7,446 nucleotides of DNA. It comes from Zoogloeaceae bacterium. GTDB taxonomy: Bacteria; Pseudomonadota; Gammaproteobacteria; Burkholderiales; Rhodocyclaceae. The translations under genes were made by a program, and so were the position numbers. The stretch lies in NCBI GenBank assembly GCA_031290535.1, contig JAITNI010000293.1, forward strand, positions 1 through 7,446. The letters run 5' to 3'. The stretch's first letter is position 1; every line of letters begins with the position of its first letter. Positions 1 through 6,870 of this stretch are shown piece after piece. The notes beneath the pieces were generated by a model. It did not search any database. It was not told the origin of the DNA and saw nothing but the letters and a program-made list of their open reading frames with translations.

Positions 1-252
1 GCCATGCCGAACGATCTTCCCTCCCCCCTTACCAGCGATTCAGGTACGATGATTCCAGACAATGGATATGCCTGCAATGCATAGCGAGTGGGCACAAAAA
101 CCCTGTTCCGTGTGCCACTGGTTTCGTATGCGATCGTCAGAATGCAAAGCGACGCCAGGGTGGACAATCTCCCCTGAAGACCCGCGCCCCAAGCCATTCC
201 AAAGGGAAGGCCAGAACAGCTTCACGCTTCACTGATGTGCCATCCGTGACGC
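1..252. other. Region downstream of the ribosomal operon, no supported gene
   Basis: This stretch lies beyond the operon terminator, and I see no gene in it that I can support. A 61-codon minus-strand frame (225-40) has no recognisable family and no convincing ribosome binding site. A plus-strand frame stays open from the window edge to 326 with four Cys codons, but it has no ATG, runs through the terminator and overlaps the end of rpsQ. Another plus frame ends at 84 and could be the tail of a gene entering from outside. No rplN-like (L14) sequence is present, although that gene usually follows rpsQ. The segment could be spacer, or decayed or rearranged sequence. Confidence 0.5.
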
Positions 253-297
253 AAAAAACACAATCGGGGAGAGGAAGTTTCATCCTCTCCCCGATTG
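253..297 (-). terminator. Intrinsic terminator of the ribosomal protein operon
   Basis: A perfect 15-bp inverted repeat (261-275 with 283-297) encloses a 7-base loop. On the minus strand the stem is followed, after two bases, by six T (plus-strand A253-258), so it terminates minus-strand transcription. It begins 25 bases past the rpsQ stop codon. On the plus-strand side the stem is followed by an A run and not a T run, so it is not a good terminator in the other direction. It marks the end of the operon after rpsQ. Confidence 0.93.
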
Positions 298-322
298 ACA
301 AAAAATACCGTCAGCCTGAACC

Positions 323-607
323 TTAAACGCCGACCGCTTTTTCCAGCAGCTTCGTCACGCGCCAGCTCTTGGTGCGCGAAATGGGCCGGGTTTCGACAAT
401 TTCCACCAGATCGCCCTCGCCTATTTCGTTGTTCTCGTCATGGGCGTGGTACTTCTTCGAGCGGGTGATGATCTTGCCGTAGACCGGGTGCTTGACCCGG
501 CGTTCGACCAGAACCGTCACGGTCTTGTCCATCTTGTCGCTGACGACGCGCCCCGTCAGGGTGCGGGCGCTGGTCGTGGCGTTCGGAACGCTTGTCGTTT
601 CCGTCAT
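323..607 (-). CDS. rpsQ: 30S ribosomal protein S17
   Basis: S17 (94 residues) is a primary 16S rRNA-binding protein of the small-subunit body, with an OB-like beta-barrel fold. The core runs from about residue 17 ([16 protein letters not shown]) through [21 protein letters not shown] and [18 protein letters not shown], which are the family's conserved blocks. About 14 residues rich in Thr and Ser precede the core, a length common in betaproteobacterial S17. The start lies two bases after the rpmC stop, and AAGG lies about nine bases upstream of the ATG. It is the last gene of the operon, and the terminator begins 25 bases after its TAA stop. In many relatives rplN (L14) follows directly, but here it does not. 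Confidence 0.97.
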   Translation of the reverse strand: MTETTSVPNATTSARTLTGRVVSDKMDKTVTVLVERRVKHPVYGKIITRSKKYHAHDENNEIGEGDLVEIVETRPISRTKSWRVTKLLEKAVGV

Positions 608-609
608 GA

Positions 610-798
610 TTACACCGCCTTTTCACGAAGAAGAGTGCGTACCCGCGCGATGTCGCGGCGCACCTTGCCAATCTGGCTGGTATTGGACAACTGCTGCGAG
701 GCAAGCTGCATTCTCAGGCTGAACTGGGCTTTCAGAAGCTCCAACAGCTCATTCTTCAGCTCGTCGCCGCTCTTTTTTCTCAAGTCAATTGCTTTCAT
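610..798 (-). CDS. rpmC: 50S ribosomal protein L29
   Basis: L29 (62 residues) is a small two-helix protein that binds 23S rRNA near the peptide exit tunnel beside L23, where it helps form the docking area for factors that act on nascent chains. The sequence is the family's usual length. It shows the expected N-terminal helix ([18 protein letters not shown]), a second segment [17 protein letters not shown], and the late motif [15 protein letters not shown]. It begins three bases after the rplP stop and ends two bases before rpsQ. Its own Shine-Dalgarno sequence is weak, so translation is probably coupled to rplP. Confidence 0.97.
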   Translation of the reverse strand: MKAIDLRKKSGDELKNELLELLKAQFSLRMQLASQQLSNTSQIGKVRRDIARVRTLLREKAV

Positions 799-801
799 GA
801 T

Positions 802-1215
802 TTACACCACATGCCGGGTTACGAAGGTCGTGGCGAAAGGCAACTTGGCCGACGCCAGGCGGAACGCCTCACGAGCCAGTTCTTCGCTCACCCCATCCAT
901 TTCATAAAGAACCTTGCCCGGCTGAATCTCGGCGACCCAGTATTCGGGATTCCCCTTGCCGTTCCCCATCCGCACTTCGGCGGGTTTCTTGGAGACCGGT
1001 TTGTCCGGGAAGACGCGAATCCAGATGCGTCCGCCGCGCTTGATGTGCCGGGTCATGGCGCGCCGCGCCGCCTCGATCTGGCGGGCGGTCAACCGCCCCC
1101 GTCCCGTGGCCTTGAGACCCCATTCGCCAAAGGACACGGACGCGCCACGTGTGGCAAGCCCCACATTGCGGCCCTTTTGTTCCTTGCGATATTTACGACG
1201 ATTCGGTTGCAGCAT
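802..1215 (-). CDS. rplP: 50S ribosomal protein L16
   Basis: L16 (137 residues) binds 23S rRNA near the A site and the central protuberance and supports tRNA positioning. Family blocks are complete: [16 protein letters not shown] at the N-terminus, [20 protein letters not shown] (residues 40-59), [10 protein letters not shown], and [11 protein letters not shown] near the C-terminus. Arg82 in the VRMGNGKG stretch matches the arginine (Arg81 in E. coli) hydroxylated in some bacteria. Whether that modification occurs here cannot be told. The ATG immediately follows the rpsC TAA with no gap, and an AGG-type ribosome binding site lies inside the end of rpsC, which indicates translational coupling. 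Confidence 0.98.
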   Translation of the reverse strand: MLQPNRRKYRKEQKGRNVGLATRGASVSFGEWGLKATGRGRLTARQIEAARRAMTRHIKRGGRIWIRVFPDKPVSKKPAEVRMGNGKGNPEYWVAEIQPGKVLYEMDGVSEELAREAFRLASAKLPFATTFVTRHVV

Positions 1216-2004
1216 TTAGGCACCTGCCTTTCTTACTCGCTTGGCGGGCCTTTCGCCGTCTGCGGGCTTCCGGTCGCTGCGCGGCGCGCCGCGACCCGGT
1301 TTGTCGCCTTCAGGACGGGGACGGCGTGACCGCCGGGGATCTTCGGGAGCGGCTTCGACTTCCGGCTGTTCGCCGTGCGCCAGCATGTCGCCCTTGTACA
1401 CCCACACCTTGATGCCGATCGCGCCATAGGTGGTTTCGGCGGTGGAGGTGGCGTAGTCAATATTGGCGCGCAGGGTGTGCAGGGGCACACGACCCTCGCG
1501 GTACCATTCGGTACGGGCGATTTCCGCGCCGTTCAGACGCCCGGAACTCATGATCTTGATCCCTTGCGCGCCCAGACGCATGGCGTTTTGCATCGCCCGC
1601 TTCATGGCGCGCCGGAACATGATCCGCTTTTCCAGTTGTTGCGCGATGGAATCGGCAATCAGCTGGGCGTTGGTTTCCGGCTTTCTGATTTCCTCGATGC
1701 TCACATGCACGGGCACGCCCATGATGCGTTGCAGGTCGGTACGCAGCACTTCGATGTCTTCGCCCTTCTTGCCGATCACCACGCCCGGACGGGCGGAAAA
1801 GACGGTGATGCGGGCATTCTTGGCCGGACGCTCGATCAGCACGCGCCCCACGGAGGCGTGCTTCAGTTTTTTACCCAGGTATTCACGTACCATCACGTCC
1901 TGGGCCAACATGCCGGGAAAATCCCTGCTGTTGGCGAACCAGCGGGAATCCCAGTCCCGTGTCACGCAAAGGCGGAAGCCTGTCGGATGAATTTTCTGTC
2001 CCAT
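1216..2004 (-). CDS. rpsC: 30S ribosomal protein S3
   Basis: S3 (262 residues) sits at the mRNA entry channel of the small subunit, binds 16S rRNA in the head and contributes to mRNA unwinding. The KH domain has its [11 protein letters not shown] loop at residues 74-84. Basic residues in [12 protein letters not shown] (130-141) correspond to those linked to helicase activity in E. coli. The C-terminal S3 domain [15 protein letters not shown]...[16 protein letters not shown] follows. After residue 210 comes a tail of about 52 residues rich in Arg, Pro, Glu, Asp and Gly. This tail is longer than in E. coli S3 (233 residues) but is a familiar trait of betaproteobacterial S3. It starts nine bases after the rplV stop behind a GGAAA site. 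Confidence 0.98.
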   Translation of the reverse strand: MGQKIHPTGFRLCVTRDWDSRWFANSRDFPGMLAQDVMVREYLGKKLKHASVGRVLIERPAKNARITVFSARPGVVIGKKGEDIEVLRTDLQRIMGVPVHVSIEEIRKPETNAQLIADSIAQQLEKRIMFRRAMKRAMQNAMRLGAQGIKIMSSGRLNGAEIARTEWYREGRVPLHTLRANIDYATSTAETTYGAIGIKVWVYKGDMLAHGEQPEVEAAPEDPRRSRRPRPEGDKPGRGAPRSDRKPADGERPAKRVRKAGA

Positions 2005-2013
2005 GACGTTTCC

Positions 2014-2343
2014 TTAGTTCCCGACTGTCACATAAATGTGGCAGGTCGGTTTGGAGATCCGGTTGCCGCGACCTTTGGCGCGCGCCGTAAAGCGCTTCAG
2101 CACCATCCCTTTTTCAACATAAATGGTCTTCACCTTCAGCTCGTCGATGTCGGCGCCGTCGTTGTGCTCGGCGTTCGCCACCGCAGACAACAGCACTTTC
2201 CTGACAATGCCCGCCCCTTTCTGGGGCGCGAAGGTCAAAATGTTGAGGGCGTGGTCAATCGGCTTGCCGCGCACCAGATCGGCAATCAGGCGACCCTTCT
2301 GGGCGGAAAGGCGCACGCCACGCAGTGTTGCAGTAGTTTCCAT
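2014..2343 (-). CDS. rplV: 50S ribosomal protein L22
   Basis: L22 (109 residues) binds several 23S rRNA domains during assembly, and its extended beta-hairpin lines the peptide exit tunnel near the L4 constriction. Visible blocks are [20 protein letters not shown] (residues 7-26), the helix [13 protein letters not shown], and the hairpin region [24 protein letters not shown] sequence (here [12 protein letters not shown] followed by KGRGNRI) ending in [11 protein letters not shown]. The length is normal for the family. The start is 11 bases after the rpsS stop with a good GGAGAGG site in between. Confidence 0.98.
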   Translation of the reverse strand: METTATLRGVRLSAQKGRLIADLVRGKPIDHALNILTFAPQKGAGIVRKVLLSAVANAEHNDGADIDELKVKTIYVEKGMVLKRFTARAKGRGNRISKPTCHIYVTVGN

Positions 2344-2354
2344 GTGGCCTCTCC

Positions 2355-2630
2355 TTATTTCTTCGCCTTCTTGCCGGCGGTATGACCCCTGAATGTCCGG
2401 GTCAGGGAAAATTCGCCCAGCTTGTGACCGACCATATTTTCGGTGACATACACCGGAATATGCTGTTTGCCGTTATGCACGGCAATCGTCAGACCCACAA
2501 AATCCGGCAGCACAGTGGAGCGACGCGACCAGGTCTTGATTGGCCGCTTGTCCTTCCCTGCCAGGGCGACTTCGATTTTATTCAGCAAATGGGCATCGAC
2601 AAACGGGCCCTTTTTTACAGAACGTCCCAT
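2355..2630 (-). CDS. rpsS: 30S ribosomal protein S19
   Basis: S19 (91 residues) lies in the head of the small subunit, pairs with S13 and contacts the large subunit through an intersubunit bridge. The family signature is intact: [16 protein letters not shown] at the start, [16 protein letters not shown] (residues 31-46), and [19 protein letters not shown] (62-80). It ends in the basic tail [10 protein letters not shown]. It has the usual length and lies 13 bases after the rplB stop, between L2 and L22 as in the classical S10 operon. Its Shine-Dalgarno sequence (AAGAG) is modest. Confidence 0.98.
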   Translation of the reverse strand: MGRSVKKGPFVDAHLLNKIEVALAGKDKRPIKTWSRRSTVLPDFVGLTIAVHNGKQHIPVYVTENMVGHKLGEFSLTRTFRGHTAGKKAKK

Positions 2631-2643
2631 GTTCTCTTACCCC

Positions 2644-3471
2644 TTAACGCTTGTGACGGCGCTGGACAATCATATTGTCCGTGCGCTTGTTGTTGCGAGT
2701 GCGATACCCCTTGGTCGGCTGCCCCCAGGGACTGACTGGCACGCGGCCTTCGCCCGTGCGGCCTTCGCCGCCGCCGTGCGGGTGATCGACGGGGTTCATC
2801 ACCACGCCGCGCACCGTCGGACGAATACCACGCCAGCGGTTTGCGCCCGCCTTGCCGATTTTCCGCAGGCTGTTCTCTTCGTTGCCGACTTCGCCAATCG
2901 TGGCGCGGCACTCGATATGCACCCGACGAATTTCGCCAGAACGCAAACGGAGTTGCGCGTAAGAACCTTCCCGCGCCAGCAATTGCACGGAAGCGCCTGC
3001 CGAACGCGCCATCTGCGCGCCCTTGCCGGGCAGCATTTCGACGCAATGCAGCGTGGTGCCGACAGGAATGTTGCGAATCGGCAGGGTATTGCCCGGCTTG
3101 ATCGGCGCTTCGGAGCCGCTGATGACCTGCTGGCCAACGATCATGCCCTTGGCGGCGATGATGTAGCGCCGTTCGCCATCCGCGTAGCAGAGCAGCGCGA
3201 GATGGGCGGAACGGTTCGGGTCATACTCGATGCGTTCCACCTTGGCGGGCACGCCATCCTTGTTGCGCTTGAAGTCGACAACGCGGTAATGCTGCTTGTG
3301 ACCGCCGCCCTGATGGCGCACGGTAATCCGCCCGCTGTTGTTGCGGCCCGCCTTGACGCTCTTCTTCTCCAGAAGCGAAGCCACCGGCTTCCCTTTGTAG
3401 AGATAATCGGAGACGACCTTGACGACGGCGCGACGACCGGGCGAGGTGGGTTTGACTTTGACGAGGGCCAT
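2644..3471 (-). CDS. rplB: 50S ribosomal protein L2
   Basis: L2 (275 residues) is a large, highly conserved 23S rRNA-binding protein needed for subunit association and for the peptidyl transferase region. The N-terminal OB-like region includes [17 protein letters not shown] (residues 48-64), and the SH3-like domain covers roughly 125-195. The C-terminal signature [15 protein letters not shown] (224-238) is intact, with His230 matching E. coli His229, a residue reported as important for activity. The extended C-terminus ends [14 protein letters not shown]. The start codon immediately follows the rplW TAA, with a purine-rich GAAGGGGGG site inside the end of rplW. Length and motifs are ordinary, so it is a core functional copy. 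Confidence 0.98.
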   Translation of the reverse strand: MALVKVKPTSPGRRAVVKVVSDYLYKGKPVASLLEKKSVKAGRNNSGRITVRHQGGGHKQHYRVVDFKRNKDGVPAKVERIEYDPNRSAHLALLCYADGERRYIIAAKGMIVGQQVISGSEAPIKPGNTLPIRNIPVGTTLHCVEMLPGKGAQMARSAGASVQLLAREGSYAQLRLRSGEIRRVHIECRATIGEVGNEENSLRKIGKAGANRWRGIRPTVRGVVMNPVDHPHGGGEGRTGEGRVPVSPWGQPTKGYRTRNNKRTDNMIVQRRHKR

Positions 3472-3852
3472 TTAAGCGTTCCCCCCTTCCACAAAGTTGA
3501 TTTCCTGACCGGGCTTCAGGCTGACGAAGGCTTTTTTCCAGCCCTTGCGACGCCCCAGGGTCTGACGAAAACGCTTGACCTTGCCCTTGATGTTCAATAC
3601 CTGCACGCCTTCCACTTCCACCTTGAACAGCAGTTCAACGGCAGCCTTGATTTCCGGCTTGGTGGCGTCGGCGGCGACCTTGAACACGACCTGCTCGTGC
3701 TTGTCGGCCACGTAGGTTGCCTTTTCGGAAATTTGCGGCGCGAGCAGCACTTGCAGCAGACGCTCCTGACCGGCCTTGCCCGCGACATGCGAACGAATGC
3801 CGCCATTCTTGCGCCGGGCCATTTTCAGACGACGTTGTTGTTCCTGATTCAT
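3472..3852 (-). CDS. rplW: 50S ribosomal protein L23 with N-terminal extension
   Basis: L23 (126 residues from this start) binds 23S rRNA at the exit tunnel and is the main docking site for trigger factor and SRP. The normal L23 body begins near residue 29 with [20 protein letters not shown]. It continues through [19 protein letters not shown] and [22 protein letters not shown] to [11 protein letters not shown]. Before it lie about 28 extra residues with many Arg and Lys ([20 protein letters not shown]...). The chosen ATG overlaps the rplD stop in an ATGA and has GAGGAG eight bases upstream (3861-3866). The GTG at 3858 lies only two bases from that site. The internal ATG at 3822 would shorten the extension but has no clear ribosome binding site. 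Confidence 0.93.
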   Translation of the reverse strand: MNQEQQRRLKMARRKNGGIRSHVAGKAGQERLLQVLLAPQISEKATYVADKHEQVVFKVAADATKPEIKAAVELLFKVEVEGVQVLNIKGKVKRFRQTLGRRKGWKKAFVSLKPGQEINFVEGGNA

Positions 3853-4472
3853 GCCCACATCTCCTCGAATTTGGCGATCGCGTTTTTCGTCACCAGAACA
3901 CGCGGAAAACGCACCAGCGAGACCGGATCGGCTTCCTGAGCTTCCAGCACCAGCACCTTGGGCAGGTTGCGGGACGAAAGATAGAGATTTTCGTCCAGCC
4001 GGTCGGTAATCACCAGCAGATGATCTTCCAGCCCCAGACCCTTCAGCTTTTGCGCGAACAGTTTGGTCTTCGGCGCTTCAATGGTGAGGGAATCCACCAC
4101 CAGCAGGCGGTCTTGCCGCACCAGCTCGGAAAGGATGGACGCCACGCCAGCGCGAAACATCTTCTTGTTGACCTTCTGCGCGAAGTTTTCTTCCGGCGAA
4201 TTCGGGAAAGCGCGACCGCCCCCACGCCAGATGGTCGAAGACGACATCCCGGAACGGGCGCGCCCGGTGCCTTTTTGCTTCCACGGCTTGTGCGTGGTGT
4301 GCGTGACTTCGGCGCGGGTTTTTTGCTTGCGGTCGCCAGAACGCGCATTGGCCTGATAGGCCACGATCACCTGATGAATCAGGCTCTCGTTGTAATCGCG
4401 GGCGAAAAGCGTGTCGGAAGCCTGCAATTTCGCGGTTTCCTGACCCTGTTCGTTAATGATTTTAAGTTCCAT
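3849..4472 (-). CDS. rplD: 50S ribosomal protein L4
   Basis: L4 (207 residues) is an early assembly protein of the large subunit. Its long internal loop reaches the exit-tunnel constriction opposite L22. In enterobacteria it also represses its own operon through the S10 leader and binds RNase E. The loop is visible at about residues 43-100: [20 protein letters not shown], then GRARSG and [10 protein letters not shown]. The globular part follows with [18 protein letters not shown] and [15 protein letters not shown]. It ends within the overlapping ATGA of rplW, and its start lies nine bases after the rplC stop, with GAGGAG overlapping that stop. Autoregulation by L4 here is only inference from the leader seen before rplC. 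Confidence 0.98.
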   Translation of the reverse strand: MELKIINEQGQETAKLQASDTLFARDYNESLIHQVIVAYQANARSGDRKQKTRAEVTHTTHKPWKQKGTGRARSGMSSSTIWRGGGRAFPNSPEENFAQKVNKKMFRAGVASILSELVRQDRLLVVDSLTIEAPKTKLFAQKLKGLGLEDHLLVITDRLDENLYLSSRNLPKVLVLEAQEADPVSLVRFPRVLVTKNAIAKFEEMWA

Positions 4473-4481
4473 GCCGACTCC

Positions 4482-5120
4482 TCAAGCCTTGACCGCAGGA
4501 CGCACGATCACATCGCTGCCCTTGGCGCCGGGAACAGCGCCCTTGACCAGCAGCAACTGACGTTCGGCGTCAACGCGCACGACGGTCAGGCCCTGCTGTG
4601 TGCAGGAAGCCGCCCCCAGATGTCCCGCCATGCGCTTGCCGGGAAACACCCGACCCGGATCCTGGGCCATGCCGATGGAACCGGGCGCGTTGTGGGACAC
4701 GGAATTGCCGTGGCTGGCGCGATTGGACTTGAAGTTATGGCGTTTGATGCCGCCCTGAAAGCCCTTGCCGATGGAAACCCCGGCAACGTCAACTTTCTGG
4801 CCTTCGTTAAAGATCGTGACCGCCACCGCATCGCCGGGCTTGAAGCCAGACAGATCGGCGGGTTCAACGCGGAATTCCTTCAGGACATGCCCGGCTTCCA
4901 CGCCCGCCTTGGCCACATGCCCCGCGAGGGGCTTGATGACGCGAGAGGCGCGGCGTTTGCCGAAGGCCACCTGCACGGCTGCATAGCCGTCGGTTTCCGG
5001 CGTTTTGACTTGGGTCACGCGATTATTGGACACATCCAGCACTGTGACGGGAATGGACGCGCCATCCTCGGCAAAAATGCGAGTCATGCCCACCTTGCGA
5101 CCAACAAGGCCTAGACTCAT
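4482..5120 (-). CDS. rplC: 50S ribosomal protein L3, first gene of the operon
   Basis: L3 (212 residues) is one of the earliest 23S rRNA-binding assembly proteins, and its extension reaches close to the peptidyl transferase centre. Motifs include [20 protein letters not shown] at the N-terminus, [16 protein letters not shown] (115-130), [14 protein letters not shown], and the C-terminal [16 protein letters not shown]. Gln153 in [10 protein letters not shown] matches E. coli Gln150, which PrmB methylates. The [14 protein letters not shown] wording is typical of betaproteobacteria. An ATG five codons upstream (5135) is rejected because it overlaps the Shine-Dalgarno site that serves this start. 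Normally rpsJ precedes rplC in the operon, but here a promoter and leader and then rsmA lie upstream. Confidence 0.97.
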   Translation of the reverse strand: MSLGLVGRKVGMTRIFAEDGASIPVTVLDVSNNRVTQVKTPETDGYAAVQVAFGKRRASRVIKPLAGHVAKAGVEAGHVLKEFRVEPADLSGFKPGDAVAVTIFNEGQKVDVAGVSIGKGFQGGIKRHNFKSNRASHGNSVSHNAPGSIGMAQDPGRVFPGKRMAGHLGAASCTQQGLTVVRVDAERQLLLVKGAVPGAKGSDVIVRPAVKA

Positions 5121-5127
5121 GGTTATT

Positions 5128-5133
5128 CTCCTC
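5128..5133 (-). promoter_or_regulatory. Shine-Dalgarno site that decides the rplC start
   Basis: GAGGAG on the minus strand lies seven bases before the ATG at 5120. It also overlaps the in-frame ATG at 5135, which would add five residues (MRRIT) not usual in L3. The site therefore supports 5120 as the true start. Confidence 0.85.
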
Positions 5134-5135
5134 AT

Positions 5136-5157
5136 CGTTGGCTACGGTTGGCCAACG
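5136..5157 (-). promoter_or_regulatory. Leader hairpin next to the rplC ribosome binding site
   Basis: A 7-bp stem (5136-5142 with 5151-5157; CGTTGGC with GCCAACG) with an 8-base loop ends two bases before the GAGGAG site of rplC. It lies inside the expected 5' untranslated leader. Such a placement could modulate ribosome access, for example in autogenous control by L4, but the sequence only shows the inverted repeat. The 10-base palindrome GTTGGCCAAC (5148-5157) offers an alternative fold. Confidence 0.5.
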
Positions 5158-5173
5158 GATGGACAAGCAAAAT

Positions 5174-5196
5174 GGGCGGCAAAACGGACGCCACCC
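5174..5196 (-). promoter_or_regulatory. Leader hairpin with T-rich 3' side (possible attenuator)
   Basis: On the minus strand GGGTGGC (5196-5190) can pair with GCCGCCC (5180-5174), giving seven pairs including one G-U, around a 9-base loop. It is followed directly by ATTTTGCTTG. A GC-rich stem followed by an imperfect T run resembles a weak terminator or pause site. It begins only about eight bases after the predicted transcription start. It may be an attenuator for the ribosomal operon, but the T run is short, so pausing or chance is possible. Confidence 0.42.
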
Positions 5197-5210
5197 CCGA
5201 AAAACCGCAA

Positions 5211-5240
5211 ATTCTAACCGCAACCGATTGCGCGGCGCAA
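5211..5240 (-). promoter_or_regulatory. Sigma70-type promoter of the rplC operon
   Basis: The minus strand shows TTGCGC (-35, 5240-5235), an 18-base spacer and TAGAAT (-10, 5216-5211). An A/T-rich run, ACTAAAAACTTC, lies just upstream of the -35 element and resembles an UP element, as expected for a strongly expressed ribosomal operon. The predicted start near 5204 gives a leader of about 84 bases. TTGCGC, C, GCGCAA forms an inverted repeat overlapping the -35 element. I see no intrinsic terminator between the rsmA stop and this promoter, so read-through from rsmA is also possible. Confidence 0.7.
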
Positions 5241-5326
5241 GAAGTTTTTAGTCGAAATTCGCACGAGGTCTCTCATTTCCCCTCTGTTTTCCTTCCACAA
5301 GGCCGCTATACCCCATAAAAATCCCG

Positions 5327-6163
5327 CTACGCGCCCCGTTCGCGCAAATAATTTGCCAGACACACGTAGGCTTCCAGCGGCAGGTCTTCAGCGCGGCAGG
5401 TGAGAGGAAGGTTCAGGGCGGTGAGTTCGGTTTCGCTGAACAGGGGTTTCAGGGTGTTTTTGAGCATTTTGCGGCGTTGGGAAAAAGCCGCTGTCACCAC
5501 CTGCTGCAAACAGGCCGGATCGGTCGCCACGAGTTCGGCGGCGGGTTTGGGGATCAGGCGCACGATGGCGGAATGCACTTTGGGCGGTGGGTCGAAACTT
5601 TCCGGCGACACGTCAAAGAGTTTGTCCAGATAAAAACGGTATTGCAGCATGACGGACAGGCGGCCATAGGCGGACTGCCCCGGCGCGGCCACCATGCGCG
5701 CCACCACTTCCCTTTGCAGCATGAAATGCATGTCCCGGATACAGTCGGCGAATTCGGCCAGATGAAAAAGCAGCGGCGTGGAAATGTTGTAGGGCAGATT
5801 GCCCACTACGCGCAGACAGCCTTTGGCCTCCCCCGCCAGTTGACCAAAATCAAAAGCCAGCGCATCGCCTTCGTGAATCACCAGGCGCTCCGGAGCGTCA
5901 CGCGCCTTCAGGCGGGCGATCAGGTCGCGGTCGATTTCCACCACGTGCAAGCAAGGCAGCCGCGCCAGCAACGGTTCGGTCAGCGCCCCCAGTCCGGGGC
6001 CGATTTCGACGAGCGTCTCCCCCGCCTGCGGCTGAATCGCCGCCACAATGGCGTGAATCACTCCGCTATCGACCAGAAAATTCTGCCCAAAACGCTTGCG
6101 CGGCGCATGGCCGGTTTTGTTGGCAAGGGAAGCGGAACGGGGTTTTTGAGAAGAGGCATTCAT
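5327..6163 (-). CDS. rsmA: 16S rRNA (adenine1518-N6/adenine1519-N6)-dimethyltransferase RsmA/KsgA
   Basis: RsmA (278 residues) uses S-adenosylmethionine to dimethylate two adjacent adenines in the 3'-terminal hairpin of 16S rRNA late in 30S maturation. Its loss gives kasugamycin resistance in many bacteria. The family motifs are in order: RKRFGQNFL (22-30), SAM motif [15 protein letters not shown] (52-65), the acidic VEIDRD (75-80), and the catalytic GNLPYNIST (121-129). [11 protein letters not shown] (149-159), [15 protein letters not shown] (189-203) and [12 protein letters not shown] (227-238) follow. The start chosen is five bases after the upstream gene's TGA. The frame stays open for 133 more codons upstream, but those overlap that gene and do not resemble RsmA. 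No strong ribosome binding site is seen, so coupling to the upstream gene is likely. Confidence 0.97.
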   Translation of the reverse strand: MNASSQKPRSASLANKTGHAPRKRFGQNFLVDSGVIHAIVAAIQPQAGETLVEIGPGLGALTEPLLARLPCLHVVEIDRDLIARLKARDAPERLVIHEGDALAFDFGQLAGEAKGCLRVVGNLPYNISTPLLFHLAEFADCIRDMHFMLQREVVARMVAAPGQSAYGRLSVMLQYRFYLDKLFDVSPESFDPPPKVHSAIVRLIPKPAAELVATDPACLQQVVTAAFSQRRKMLKNTLKPLFSETELTALNLPLTCRAEDLPLEAYVCLANYLRERGA

Positions 6164-6168
6164 AGAGG

Positions 6169-6846
6169 TCAATCCGGCATTTGCACTTCCAAGAGAAGCA
6201 ACAGTACCGAGAAAAAATGCAGCAGGGGCATCAAGATCGCCGCCCCCTCCAGTAGCGGGGCGGGACGCGCACTGTCCGCTTGCGGCGAGAGCAGCGCCTT
6301 GACCAAACCAGCGGGCAGGGCAAGCCGCATGAGCGCCGCAAACCAGCAGCAAAAAATCAGGAGACCGGCATCGTAGGCGCGCATCTGCACGAGCGCCAGC
6401 CAGGTGGTCAGAATCAGCCCGAGACCCAGAATCGACGACAACGCTTTCCCCCACCTTCCGCGTCCCAAACGCCATTGCCGCTTTACCCAGGTCGGAGCCA
6501 GCAGGCACCAGAACAGCACGGCGGGGCCATAGAACCAACCCCCAAAATCCCAGGCGGCCCACACAAACATCTTGTACTCCACCCTCTGCTCTTCGCCGGA
6601 CGGCGCGACAGAGAGCAAGGTTTCAGGAAAAAAGACCATGAGGCCCACCGCAAGGGCAAGCGCAATCCCTCCCAAAACCCCCCGTGCTCCGGTATTCAGA
6701 TCGGCGAGGCCCCCCCACTCCCACATCACCCACGCTGCCAGCAGCGCCGTCAAAACCGCCCAGTACGGTTGCGGCAGCAAAAACAGCCCCGTGAGGAATA
6801 CGGCGAGGAGCAGGATCGGGAGAAGGAAGCGAAATTTGTTTGGCAT
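6169..6846 (-). CDS. Membrane protein resembling the N-terminal half of CdsA, without its catalytic domain
   Basis: A 225-residue, very hydrophobic protein with about seven likely membrane segments (roughly 7-25, 28-45, 57-75, 105-120, 137-155, 160-177, 200-218). Residues 20-50 ([20 protein letters not shown], then EWGGLADL) read like the N-terminus of phosphatidate cytidylyltransferase CdsA (LFLLPP...AAWEWGQLSG in E. coli). [20 protein letters not shown] (109-127, allowing for end effects) and [12 protein letters not shown] (146-157) resemble the middle of proteobacterial CdsA. The catalytic end (SPGKTWEG and PGHGGxxDRxD-type signature) is absent: after residue 175 the sequence diverges and ends in EVQMPD. 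CTP:phosphatidate activity is therefore not expected. The gene starts 24 bases after its paralogue and stops five bases before rsmA. The CdsA link is by eye; an unrelated multi-pass protein is possible. Confidence 0.8.
   Translation of the reverse strand: MPNKFRFLLPILLLAVFLTGLFLLPQPYWAVLTALLAAWVMWEWGGLADLNTGARGVLGGIALALAVGLMVFFPETLLSVAPSGEEQRVEYKMFVWAAWDFGGWFYGPAVLFWCLLAPTWVKRQWRLGRGRWGKALSSILGLGLILTTWLALVQMRAYDAGLLIFCCWFAALMRLALPAGLVKALLSPQADSARPAPLLEGAAILMPLLHFFSVLLLLLEVQMPD
6375..6528 (-). repeat. Duplicated coding block, copy A (pairs with 7293-7446)
   Basis: This part of the downstream membrane-protein gene aligns without gaps to 7293-7446 over 154 bases, with about 123 identities by hand count (about 80%). 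It covers the FWCLLAP to LVQMRA region of the protein. It shows that the two neighbouring genes arose by duplication. Confidence 0.85.
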
Positions 6847-6870
6847 GAGAATGATCTGTTGGGAGTGGGG

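Noticed and set aside
40..225. Minus-strand 61-codon frame after the terminator
   Set aside because: It has no recognisable motif, no clear ribosome binding site and no promoter I can support. An open frame of this length is expected by chance.
261..310. Terminator hairpin acting in both directions
   Set aside because: On the plus strand the stem is followed by an A run and not a T run, so only minus-strand termination is supported.
3..326. Plus-strand frame open for 107 codons from the window edge, with CLQC and other Cys
   Set aside because: It has no ATG inside the window, runs through the perfect terminator hairpin, overlaps the rpsQ stop and resembles no family I know. It could only be the tail of a gene starting outside.
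3850..3858. GTG at 3858 as the rplW start
   Set aside because: It lies only two bases from the GAGGAG site, while the ATG at 3852 is eight bases away and forms the usual ATGA overlap with rplD.
2443..3939. Plus-strand open frame of 498 codons opposite rplB, rpsS and rplW (also those at 1375-2385 and 3717-5114)
   Set aside because: These are shadows of conserved minus-strand ribosomal genes in GC-rich DNA. The translations have no recognisable domain, and the true genes are unmistakable.
5118..5135. ATG at 5135 as the rplC start
   Set aside because: It overlaps the GAGGAG ribosome binding site that is well spaced for the ATG at 5120, and L3 proteins of this type begin at MSLGLVGRK.
6164..6562. 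Upstream extension of the rsmA frame giving a 411-residue product
   Set aside because: The extra 133 codons overlap the CdsA-like gene in another frame and do not look like RsmA. RsmA proteins are near 270-280 residues, which matches the ATG at 6163.
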